Shown piece after piece: positions 1 through 5,939 of a DNA stretch of 5,939 bases. Positions within the stretch are counted from its first letter, which is position 1, and the number at the start of each line of letters is the position of its first letter. The notes below the pieces were generated by a model. It was not told where the DNA came from, ran no database searches, and saw only the letters and a list, made by a program, of their open reading frames with translations. Source of the stretch: Planctomycetota bacterium (GTDB taxonomy: Bacteria; Planctomycetota; Planctomycetia; Pirellulales; UBA7805); the NCBI GenBank assembly GCA_030605285.1, contig JAUWIQ010000140.1, forward strand, positions 1-5,939, given 5' to 3'. The position numbers were made by a program, and so were the translations under genes.

Positions 1-5
1 AGAAA

Positions 6-503
6 ATGTCTGCAACGGTTCTGCCGCGGAGTGAACAGTTGCTCAACGCGCAGGGCATTGCTTACGATATTTTGCCTCACGAACCGGTCACCACGCGTGC
101 GGAGGCAGCCGCCGTGAGGGGGGTGCCGCTTGCCAGCGGCGCCAAAGCCCTCATCTGCAAGTGCGATACTGCGATGGTGATGTTTGTCCTGCCCGCTGAT
201 CGCCGGCTGGCAAGCAAGCAGATCCGTCGCGAGGCAAACTATCGCAAACTGCGATTCGCCACACCGGAGGAGGTTTTGGATCTCACCCAGCTCAAACCGG
301 GCTCTATTCCTCCGTTTGGAAGCCTTTTCGAACTACCAACCTTTTGCGACGGGGCACTCTCGGAAAATGATCGAATCAACTTCAACGCGGGGGACCACTC
401 TGTTTCAATCAGTATGCTTTATGTGGACTATCTGAAAGTTGAGCATCCCGAAATCGTCGCCTGTGGCGAGCCGAGCTTAGAAAACGAACGCCGCGGACAT
501 TAA
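6..503 (+). CDS. YbaK/ProX-type aminoacyl-tRNA deacylase family protein
   Basis: The 165-residue protein matches the YbaK/prolyl-tRNA-synthetase-associated domain over nearly its whole length. Members hydrolyse mischarged aminoacyl-tRNA in trans, for example Ala- or Cys-tRNA(Pro), as cytosolic proofreading enzymes. Visible landmarks are HEPV near residue 25, SGAKAL (44-49) with the conserved Lys47, the glycine/proline loop GSIPPFG (99-105) and the C-terminal NAGDHSVSI (127-135). These cover the usual substrate-pocket elements. The ATG at 6 gives the normal short lead-in before the first strand, but only five bases precede it, so its ribosome binding site cannot be judged and an upstream start outside the window is possible. 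It ends with TAA, 42 bases before the start of the YjbQ-family gene on the same strand, so the two are probably cotranscribed. The family is confident, but the tRNA specificity cannot be read from sequence. Confidence 0.88.
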   Translation: MSATVLPRSEQLLNAQGIAYDILPHEPVTTRAEAAAVRGVPLASGAKALICKCDTAMVMFVLPADRRLASKQIRREANYRKLRFATPEEVLDLTQLKPGSIPPFGSLFELPTFCDGALSENDRINFNAGDHSVSISMLYVDYLKVEHPEIVACGEPSLENERRGH

Positions 504-526
504 GAAGGACCGTGGTTTTCCTCAAG

Positions 527-533
527 AGAAGGA
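527..533 (+). promoter_or_regulatory. Shine-Dalgarno sequence of the YjbQ-family gene
   Basis: AGAAGGA lies in the gap between the two forward genes. It is 3 bases from GTG 537 and 12 bases from ATG 546, so it does not clearly settle the start. It contrasts with lepA and the ROK gene, which have no such sequence. Confidence 0.5.
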
Positions 534-545
534 TCCGTGCCGGCA

Positions 546-980
546 ATGAAAACATGTACCCATGAGATCTGGATGGAGGTGCCCGAGCGCAGGGCCATCA
601 TTTCGCTCCATACAGAGGTGGAACGCCTTGTCGGGGAGAGTGGGATTCAAGAGGGTCTGGTTTTGGTCAACGCGATGCACATCACCGCCAGTGTCTTCAT
701 CAACGACGACGAGGCAGGCCTGCACCACGACTACGAACGCTGGCTCGAAGCATTGGTGCCGTTCAATGCCGACACCGATCCCGCCACAGGCGGCTACCTC
801 CACAACCGCACGGGCGAAGACAACGCCGATGCCCATCACAAGCGGCAGATCATGGGTCGGGAGGTGGTAGTCGCCATCACCGAGGGCAAACTCCACTTAG
901 GGCCCTGGGAACACATTTTTTACTATGAGTTTGATGGGTTACGCAAAAAACGGGTGCTCGTCAAAATCCTGGGGGAGTGA
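546..980 (+). CDS. YjbQ/UPF0047 family protein (secondary thiamine-phosphate synthase-like)
   Basis: This is a compact single-domain cytosolic protein of 144 residues, typical for the family. Conserved blocks are visible, numbered from the GTG at 537: [10 protein letters not shown] (48-57), the Y-HN motif around 87-90, [14 protein letters not shown] (94-107) and the C-terminal [18 protein letters not shown] (117-134). Conserved His and Asn residues in these blocks form the putative metal site in solved relatives. E. coli YjbQ has weak thiamine-phosphate synthase activity, but the true role of the family is unsettled. Two starts are possible. GTG 537 lies only 3 bases after the purine-rich AGAAGGA (527-533), while ATG 546 lies 12 bases after it. 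I prefer ATG 546 because the resulting MKT start matches family N-termini. It ends in TGA, which shows TGA is a normal stop here, and it converges on lepA with a 7-base gap and no visible terminator. Confidence 0.88.
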   Translation: MKTCTHEIWMEVPERRAIISLHTEVERLVGESGIQEGLVLVNAMHITASVFINDDEAGLHHDYERWLEALVPFNADTDPATGGYLHNRTGEDNADAHHKRQIMGREVVVAITEGKLHLGPWEHIFYYEFDGLRKKRVLVKILGE

Positions 981-987
981 TTTCCGC

Positions 988-2643
988 TCAGGTCTTCTTA
1001 CCCTCGGTCTCACCTGTGTCGAGAACGGCCAAAAACGCCTTTTGCGGAATATCGACACTGCCGACCGATTTCATCCGCTTTTTACCCGCTTTCTGCTTCG
1101 CCCAGAGTTTGCGTTTGCGGGAAATGTCCCCACCGTAACATTTGGCGGTCACGTTTTTTCGCAGTGCCGAGATGGTCTCGCGGGCAATGATCCGGGTCCC
1201 AATCGCCGCCTGCAGGGGCACTTCAAACATGTGCCGTTCGATCTCCTTGCGGAGTTTTTTGACCACCGCTCTGCCCCGCGAGTCGGCATCCTGACGATCG
1301 CAAATAATGCTCAGGGCATCGACTCGCTTGCTGCCCACCAGAATATCGAGTCGGACCAGATCGGCCGGGAAATAACCCAACAGTTCGTAATCCATCGTCC
1401 CAAAACCCTTGGTGGCACTCTTGAGTCGGTCGTGCATGTCGTAGATCACCTCGGCCAGTGCAATATCATAAACCAGCATTGCCCGGGTCGGTGAAAGATA
1501 TTCGGTTCGCACGTATTTGCCGCGTCGATCTTCACACAATTTCATTGCCGAGCCGATATAATCAACCGGCAACAGTAAACTCACCCGGACAATGGGCTGT
1601 CTAAATTCTTCGACGTCACCCGCCTCGGGCACCTCTTGCGGCGTGTGAATCTGTAGCGTCTTGCCCGCCGTGGTATCGATCTCGTAGGTCACATTCGGGG
1701 CCGTCTGAACGAGATCGAGATCCGACTCCTGCTCCAACCGCTGCTGGATGATCTCCATATGCAAGAGGCCCAGAAATCCACAACGAAAACCGAAGCCGAG
1801 GGCATCGCTGGTTTCCGGTTCAAATTCAAAACTGGGATCGTTGATCGCCAGTTTCTGCAGTGCGTCGCGGAGTTCCTCAAAATTCTCGCCATCGGAAGGA
1901 TAGAGTCCGCAGTAGACCATCCGTTTGGGTGCCTGGTAGCCCGGCAACAGCTGTCCGGCAGCTTCACCTGTCACGCTGACCGTGTCGCCGACATGAACGT
2001 GTCCGAGTTGCTTGATATTGCAGATCAGGTAGCCAACTTGTCCGGCCTGAAGTTTTTTTGCCGCCTGTCTCTGAGGAACAAAGTGGCCGAGTTCCAGCAC
2101 CTCATGCTCTGAACCTGCTCGCAAGAAACAGATTTTTTGTCCCTTCCGGATCGTTCCATTGATGACGCGGATGTAGGTAATCGCACCTCGGAACTCGTCG
2201 TAATGCGAGTCGAAGACCATCGCCTGCAGCGGCGATGAAGGGTCACCTTCGGGCGGCGGTACCCGCCGGATAATCGTTTTGAGAAGTTCCTCGACACCTT
2301 GCCCCGTCTTGGCACTACAGTGAAGAATCTCCGCCGCATCGTAGCCGAGACTCTGTTCCAGCTCTTCCGCCACCTCGTCGGGACGGGCATGAGTCACGTC
2401 GATCTTATTGAGGACCGCAATTACCTCAAGGTTGTGCTCCATCTCGGCATAGGCATTCGCCACGGTTTGTGCCTCGACGCCTTGAAATGCATCCACCAGA
2501 AGTAAAGCGCCCTCGCAGCAAGCCAGCGAGCGGGAGACCTCGTAGTGAAAATCGACATGACCGGGCGTGTCGATCAAGTTCAACTCGAACTGCTGTCCCT
2601 GGTCCTTGTACTGCATCGTTAACGCGCGCGCCTTGATCGTTAT
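988..2643 (-). pseudogene. lepA: lepA (elongation factor 4), main part downstream of an in-frame stop
   Basis: This is the bulk of LepA/EF4, the ribosome-associated translational GTPase that acts on stalled or mispositioned ribosomes. It is in the same frame as the N-terminal piece at 2644-2805 and continues straight after a TGA. Counting that stop as residue 54 of a restored 605-residue protein (normal is about 600), the visible parts are the rest of switch I (ITIKA from 55), G3 DTPGH (79-83), G4 NKID (133-136), G5 SAK (164-166), the domain II and III regions, and the LepA C-terminal domain with RKRKLWAKQKAGKKRMK near the end. The first ATG after the stop is at 2616, giving a 542-residue product. 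That product would lack the P-loop and the start of switch I, so it could not act as a GTPase. Apart from the one codon the reading frame is intact and well conserved. That pattern fits a sequencing error or a very recent mutation. It ends in TGA, 7 bases from the converging yjbQ homologue. Confidence 0.9.
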
Positions 2644-2805
2644 TCATCGGGCACGCTCGAGCTCCATGTCGTCGAGCATCTGCTCATTCAATTGTCGCAA
2701 CTCGACCGTATCGGTCGCCTGCAGCATCCGGTCTGCCATCGTACTCTTGCCGTGATCGATATGGGCAATGATGGAAAAATTGCGAATGTGTTTGCAGTCA
2801 GGCAT
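2644..2805 (-). pseudogene. lepA: lepA N-terminal part, ending at a premature TGA
   Basis: This piece encodes the first 53 residues of LepA, including the P-loop AHIDHGKST (14-22) and the run DDMELERAR that precedes the switch I Gly. It then stops at TGA (2646-2644). The next in-frame codons read ITIKARALT, so the stop replaces the Gly of the family motif RGITIKA. A single change, GGA to TGA at position 2646, explains it. I chose ATG 2805 because [15 protein letters not shown] matches the usual LepA start. The frame stays open upstream to another ATG at 2853, but those 16 residues look non-native. No Shine-Dalgarno sequence is present, and a T5 run precedes the start. The stop overlaps an out-of-frame ATG (ATGA), which cannot rescue LepA. 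The gene lies 94 bases downstream of the ROK gene on the same strand, so cotranscription is plausible. Confidence 0.88.
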
Positions 2806-2832
2806 GAAAAATTGTGGTGTAAAAAATGTGGC

Positions 2833-2846
2833 GGCTACGACGTGGG
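2833..2846 (-). promoter_or_regulatory. Leader element copy 1, upstream of lepA
   Basis: On the minus strand it reads CCCACGTCGTAGCC and ends 27 bases before the lepA ATG. It matches the element ahead of the ROK gene at 13 of 14 positions. On the plus strand, weaker similarity continues on both sides (TGTGG before it, GCAA after it) with small gaps. The function is unknown. It could be a protein or RNA control site in the leader, or a small genomic repeat. Confidence 0.4.
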
Positions 2847-2899
2847 CAATCAAGAAGCTCGTCGCATCGACGTTAAAGATCGGGGCTCAAATCCGCATG

Positions 2900-3931
2900 T
2901 TATGAGCTTTTCTGGTAGGCAAGGCGGCCGATGCCCGCTGCGCCGATAAATCCCGCATCGCCACCGAGCGAGGCAAAATCAATTGAGATGTTTTCGACAA
3001 GGATAGGAAAGGTGCGACTGCGGACCTCAAGGATCGTGGCTGCCAAAAAACGACGGCCGATGGGGTTGTCTTTGCCGCCAAAATTCATCGCGCCACCCAA
3101 CACGATCGCTGCGGGATCGAGAATATGCATCAGTGTGGTGATACCCAGGCCCAGATAGTGGGCCGTCTCGAGAATGATTTCCAATGCCAAGGGATCCCCC
3201 GATTCGGCCGCCCGATGGACATCGCGCGGAGTCAATGTTCCGCTCGCAGCGTCCGCGGCGATCAGACAGCTCTCCCGCCCAGCGACGAGCGCCTCGTGGG
3301 TACGGGCAATCACCGCAGTCGCACTGCAATAGGCTTCCAGGTGGCCAGGACTCCCACAGCAGCACATCCGCGCCTGCTCGCTGCTGTCGATGATCATATG
3401 ACCGCACTCCCCACCATGGCTGTTTTCGCCAGCGAGCAAAAGTTCTCCGATGATGATACCGCCCCCCACACCCGTCCCCAAGGTCAGCATCACCATACTC
3501 GGATATTGGGAACCGCTTCCGACCCAGAATTCTCCATAAGCGGCCGCATTGGCATCATTGGCATAGGCAACCGGGAGGCCGGTGTTTTGACTGACTCGAT
3601 CGCGGATCGGAAAATTGGACCACCCCGGGAGGTTTGGGGGATCGAGCAACATCCCCGTTGGGATGTCCATCGTGCCGGGCGTTACCAGCCCGACATAGAC
3701 CACTTGCTCCCTGCGGAGTCCCGCTTGGCAGATCGCTTCCTGGGCGGCCTCTGCCATCCGCCGGGCACCTTCTTCGGGACCCTCCTCCACGTTGCTTTTG
3801 ACCGTCGCGTAGCCGAGGGTGCGGCCCCTGTTATCGACCACGCCACTTTTGATATTCGTACCGCCAAGATCGATGCCTATAAAATAGGGGGCTTCTGCTT
3901 CCAATTCTGGGTGAAAGTCGCACAGAGTCAT
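2900..3931 (-). CDS. ROK-family sugar kinase (glucokinase-like)
   Basis: This is a cytosolic ATP-dependent hexose kinase of the ROK family, 343 residues from ATG 3931, a normal length. Visible motifs are the phosphate-binding loop GIDLGGTNIK (19-28), NDANAAAYGE (125-134) with the catalytic Asp126, the second nucleotide loop LGTGVGGG (151-158), GGECGH (173-178) and the zinc motif CCCGSPGHLEAY (190-201). Zinc ligands would be His178, Cys190, Cys192 and, in place of the usual third Cys, His197. The E-x-G-H motif favours a glucose or N-acylated hexose kinase, but the substrate cannot be fixed from sequence and no helix-turn-helix domain is present, so it is not a ROK repressor. The frame stays open to ATG 4105, but the 58 extra residues are unlike the family and run through the putative promoter. 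There is no Shine-Dalgarno sequence, and a T5 run abuts the ATG. lepA follows 94 bases downstream. It ends in TAA. Confidence 0.9.
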   Translation of the reverse strand: MTLCDFHPELEAEAPYFIGIDLGGTNIKSGVVDNRGRTLGYATVKSNVEEGPEEGARRMAEAAQEAICQAGLRREQVVYVGLVTPGTMDIPTGMLLDPPNLPGWSNFPIRDRVSQNTGLPVAYANDANAAAYGEFWVGSGSQYPSMVMLTLGTGVGGGIIIGELLLAGENSHGGECGHMIIDSSEQARMCCCGSPGHLEAYCSATAVIARTHEALVAGRESCLIAADAASGTLTPRDVHRAAESGDPLALEIILETAHYLGLGITTLMHILDPAAIVLGGAMNFGGKDNPIGRRFLAATILEVRSRTFPILVENISIDFASLGGDAGFIGAAGIGRLAYQKSS

Positions 3932-3960
3932 AAAAATAGAGCGTTGCGATGAATCGCTGT

Positions 3961-3974
3961 GGCTACGACGCGGG
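3961..3974 (-). promoter_or_regulatory. Leader element copy 2, upstream of the ROK kinase
   Basis: On the minus strand it reads CCCGCGTCGTAGCC, ending 29 bases before the ROK ATG at 3931. It differs at one base from the copy ahead of lepA and sits at nearly the same distance and in the same orientation. If the TATAAT at 4025-4020 is a real -10 box, this element would lie in the transcribed leader. Its function is unknown. Confidence 0.4.
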
Positions 3975-3991
3975 TGGGGCAAGGAGCCCCA
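3975..3991 (-). other. GC-rich hairpin in the ROK leader
   Basis: TGGGGC and GCCCCA form a perfect 6-bp stem around a 5-base loop, directly next to the leader element. The self-complementary GGGGCCCC at 3992-3999 follows immediately and could form an alternative pairing. There is no T-run on either side, so it is not a standard terminator. It may simply be leader structure. Confidence 0.3.
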
Positions 3992-4019
3992 GGGGCCCCA
4001 GAAACGGATGCTGGCAATG

Positions 4020-4025
4020 ATTATA
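4020..4025 (-). promoter_or_regulatory. Possible -10 box for the ROK-lepA pair
   Basis: The minus strand carries a perfect TATAAT, inside ATATATAAT, in the divergent intergenic region. Transcription would start near 4012 and give a leader of about 80 bases. No convincing -35 box sits 16-18 bases upstream (the best is TACCGA), so the call is weak. The rest of the 3932-4184 region holds a C7 run (4031-4037) and no recognisable gene or forward promoter. Confidence 0.3.
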
Positions 4026-4184
4026 TATCTCCCCCCCGCGGATCGGTAGATCTCCCGTGAAAGGCAACTATTGCGGATGAATCTTACCTGCAGTACCACC
4101 CACAAGCTAAACTAGAGAAGGCAACACAAAGGATCTCGAAGCAGTCGATCCTCTCCAGAGAAAATTCTATTTCGCGACTGGGCA

Positions 4185-5243
4185 ATGCAACCGTTCATGA
4201 ACAAAGGGCCGCGTGTTTTTCCTGTTCTGCTCCTGGCAGCTGTTTTCGCTGGCAGTTGCACAGCAGTTCATTGTGCTCTGGCCGCTCCAAACGCCGAAGA
4301 GACCAACCTCTACGCACAATACTCCTCTGCGTTTGCGGAAGAACTCCAACAGTTGGCAGTCGAGTGCGAGCAGGCCGGTGAGGAGGATCTCGCCAAACGC
4401 ATCCGCAACTGGCTGCCGCAACGCGCGTTGGACAAAATCTATTTATTCCACCCCGGTCCACCAGCTACCGCCGTCGGAGGGGAATCGCAACTGGCAGACA
4501 AGTTTCAACAGCTTTGTCAGCAGCACGGCGAGGATCTCCTAGAGCTTGCTCGACAATTTGCGGCACGCAAACGGGCAACCGAGTCGATAATGATTCTCTA
4601 CGAGTCCCTCTATCACGCCCCCAATCTTGCCGCAGCGCGGCAACTGCTCGATTACCAGAAAGATGGGAACCACTGGCTGACTCCCGAGAGGAAGCAGCGG
4701 AAAGAGGCGGGCGAAATATGGAGTGAGGAATTTGGCTGGCTGCCCGCCGATCATCTCCCGCGCTACCAAAAGGGGGAACGTTATTATCGGGGCCGCTGGA
4801 TCCGTGCCGACAAAGATGCCCAACTTCACAAAGAGATTCGTCAGGGCTGGAAGATTGAAACAGAGCACTACGAGGTCACCACCAATCACAGCCCGCAGGC
4901 GGGCGTGCGGGTTGCCCTGCAACTCGAGCAGCTCTATAGCGCCTGGTGGCAGATGTTTGCCGCCTACCACCTCTCTGCCCAAGATCTTAAAAAAATGTTT
5001 TCTCAAGGAACGCCGCCGCAGCGCTCCTCGGGTCGACATAAAGTAGTCTACTTTCGAGATCGCTCGGATTACAACGCAACACTCGGACAGCTACAGCCCG
5101 GTATCGAAGGCACACTCGGTTTCTATTTTGAAAACCAAAACACCGCCTATTTCTTTGCCGCCGCCGAGGGAAATCCAGAAGAAAAAGAATTGGAGCGAAT
5201 CACACTATGCATGAAGCGACGCACCAGCTTTTTTCAGAAATGA
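4185..5243 (+). pseudogene. DUF1570-type peptidase homologue, N-terminal part (frameshifted)
   Basis: The open frame gives 352 residues, but only the first 341 or so look native. It begins with an export signal: MNK with basic residues, then a hydrophobic stretch (about 12-23) and a possible cleavage site near ALAA/PNA (31-36), so the product should leave the cytoplasm. A second ATG at 4197 would give a more typical signal peptide start. A Gln/Glu-rich, probably helical region follows (40-160). Then come blocks I associate with planctomycete DUF1570 proteins: GNHWLTPE (161-168), FGWLPADHLPRY (183-194), YYRGRW (200-205), GWKIETEHYEVTTNHSP (221-237) and an LEQLY helix (247-251). After ERITL (337-341) the frame runs into unrelated residues and stops at TGA 5241-5243. 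The zinc motif that should come next is encoded one base back. It has no clear Shine-Dalgarno sequence or promoter and is divergent from the ROK gene. Confidence 0.75.
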
Positions 5244-5689
5244 TTCCGGCTCGCAAAGTGAGTCGCCTAAAAAATAATTTCTGGATCACGGAGGGGATTG
5301 CCTGCTTCATGGAATCGCTGCAACCGGCGGCAGCCTACACTACCCTGGGTGGGTTACAGGAAGGACGGTTGCCTGCTGCCCGTCACCGATTCGAGCAAGA
5401 TCAGTTTTATGTCCCCTTCGAACGTTTGGTTGCCTACAGCGCTGCCGATCTGCAACGCGATCCGAGAATTCGGACCCTTTACTCCCAAGCAGCCGGTCAG
5501 GCTGCTTTTCTGATGCTCGCAGATGAGGGGCGATACCGTCAGGCGGTTACCGCTTACCTCCGCGCAGTGTACCGTGGCAGTGCGCGACCCGAAACACTCG
5601 CGAGAGAATCGGGGGTGTCGCTCACAAAGTTGGATTCCGAGTATCGGGAGTTCCTCTCCGCTGGTGATGCCGCAGAAGACGATCGCTGA
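5207..5689 (+). pseudogene. DUF1570-type peptidase homologue, C-terminal catalytic part
   Basis: This is the continuation of the gene at 4185, in the -1 frame relative to it. It carries the gluzincin zinc site HEATH (restored residues 343-347) followed 23 residues after its last His by the Glu of WITEGIACFMES (Glu370), the usual third zinc ligand. HEATH supplies two zinc ligands and the catalytic Glu. The remainder (to about 501 in the restored protein) is helical and contains FERLVAYSAADL and QAAFLMLADEGRY, consistent with the C-terminal domain of such peptidases. One base added within about 5205-5210 would restore ERITL-x-HEATHQLF. The first ATG of this frame (5207) lies inside the motif region and has no ribosome binding site, so it is unlikely to be an independent gene. 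The activity and target are unknown. The family is mostly uncharacterised. Confidence 0.75.
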
Positions 5690-5702
5690 AATGGGCGAAC
5701 CG

Positions 5703-5731
5703 TTGACCCTCCCTTCCTGCAGTATTATCAT
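5703..5731 (+). promoter_or_regulatory. Sigma70-like promoter of the tRNA-His gene
   Basis: TTGACC (5703-5708) and TATCAT (5726-5731), each five of six to consensus, are separated by exactly 17 bases. Transcription would start near 5738, leaving a leader of about 32 bases before the tRNA. The -35 box begins 14 bases after the stop of the preceding gene, so the tRNA probably has its own promoter. Confidence 0.6.
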
Positions 5732-5769
5732 GGCTGTCTCGGTAGTCCTGCGACATTAATGATCCAGTT

Positions 5770-5847
5770 GGTGGCTATAGCTCAGTTGGTTAGAGCGCCG
5801 GATTGTGGTTCCGGAGGTCGGGGGTTCAATTCCCCTCGCCCACCCCA
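5770..5847 (+). tRNA. tRNA-His (anticodon GTG), acceptor stem imperfect
   Basis: The D arm (GCTC/GAGC), the anticodon arm (CCGGA/TCCGG with loop TTGTGGT, anticodon GTG at 5805-5807) and the T arm (GGGGG/CCCCT with loop TTCAATT) are all well formed. The His hallmark is present: an extra 5' G at 5770 facing discriminator C at 5844. CCA is encoded at 5845-5847. The acceptor stem is odd. The outer four pairs are perfect, but 5-68 is C-C, 6-67 is T-G and 7-66 is A-C, next to a G-T pair closing the T stem. The 5' strand expects TAGCCAC where CGCCCAC is found. The identity is secure, but whether the gene works as written is uncertain. Confidence 0.9.
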
Positions 5848-5939
5848 ACAAAACGTCAGCGTTCGGAACGGTCTGAAAGCCGGCCGATCGCCCGTTGCCT
5901 CGATCGTTCTGCTGCCACTCCCTGCCCCGCGTTCGCCCG
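5848..5939. other. No recognisable feature after the tRNA
   Basis: I see no gene start, terminator or attachment-site repeat in these 92 bases. Two CGATCG hexamers (5885-5890 and 5901-5906) are spaced by 10 bases and could pair, but no T-run follows. Confidence 0.5.

Noticed and set aside
925..1494. 189-codon open frame on the plus strand, crossing the end of the YjbQ-family gene into lepA
   Set aside because: It overlaps two real genes in other frames and has no family-like features.
2860..2872. CGTCG-CAT-CGACG hairpin between the ROK gene and lepA as a terminator
   Set aside because: The stem is 5 bp with a 3-base loop and no T-run follows it directly on the minus strand.
3125..3952. 275-codon open frame on the plus strand
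   Set aside because: It lies antisense to the well-supported ROK gene, has no recognisable motif and no ribosome binding site. It is a shadow of the GC-rich coding strand.
3932..4105. N-terminal extension of the ROK protein by 58 residues to an upstream ATG
   Set aside because: The extension resembles no ROK protein, crosses the putative promoter and GC hairpin, and the shorter form already has normal length.
4085..4113. Forward promoter for the peptidase gene (TAAACT as -10)
   Set aside because: Only four of six positions match and no -35 box is at a suitable distance.
5226..5243. Programmed -1 frameshifting at the T6 run in AGCTTTTTTC
   Set aside because: Slippage here would reach the right frame but only after bypassing HEATH, so the product would lack the zinc site. 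The frame change must lie upstream, where no slippery heptamer exists.
5885..5906. CGATCG inverted pair after the tRNA as a terminator
   Set aside because: The hexamers are self-palindromic, the stem is short and no T-run follows.
5770..5939. Integrated mobile element at tRNA-His
   Set aside because: No integrase gene and no repeat of the tRNA 3' end is visible in the window. The acceptor anomaly alone is not enough.

Overview
The window reads like a stretch of chromosome from a planctomycete-type bacterium. The best pointer is the gene at 4185-5689, whose GWLP, GRW, TNHSP and HEATHQ signatures match the DUF1570 protein family, which I know mainly from Planctomycetes. The ROK kinase with a His in place of the last zinc Cys, and the absence of Shine-Dalgarno sequences before lepA and the kinase, fit that assignment. 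No phage, transposon, plasmid or CRISPR signature is visible, so the gene set looks like ordinary housekeeping content.

Layout from left to right: a YbaK/ProX-type aminoacyl-tRNA deacylase (6-503, +) and a YjbQ/UPF0047 protein (546-980, +) form a tight forward pair. They converge, with a 7-base gap, on a reverse pair made of a ROK-family sugar kinase (3931-2900, -) followed by lepA/elongation factor 4 (2805-988, -). A 253-base divergent intergenic region (3932-4184) separates the kinase from a secreted or periplasmic DUF1570-type gluzincin metallopeptidase homologue (4185-5689, +). A well-formed sigma70-like promoter (5703-5731) then leads into a tRNA-His(GUG) gene (5770-5847, +). The last 92 bases hold no recognisable gene.

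The most notable feature is that three normally conserved genes are damaged. lepA has an in-frame TGA exactly where the invariant Gly of the switch I RGITIKA motif should be. The peptidase has a one-base loss immediately before its HEATH zinc motif. The tRNA-His acceptor stem has two mismatches and a wobble at its inner end. TGA is clearly used as a stop by yjbQ, lepA and the peptidase, so a global UGA=Gly code is unlikely. The choice is between sequence or assembly errors, real gene decay, and (least likely) local recoding.

A second, independent observation is a 14-base element, CCC(A/G)CGTCGTAGCC, found on the same strand 27 and 29 bases upstream of the lepA and ROK start codons. Both starts are also directly preceded by a T5 run instead of a Shine-Dalgarno sequence. 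This suggests a shared leader element. I did not find a convincing new multi-gene system in this window.
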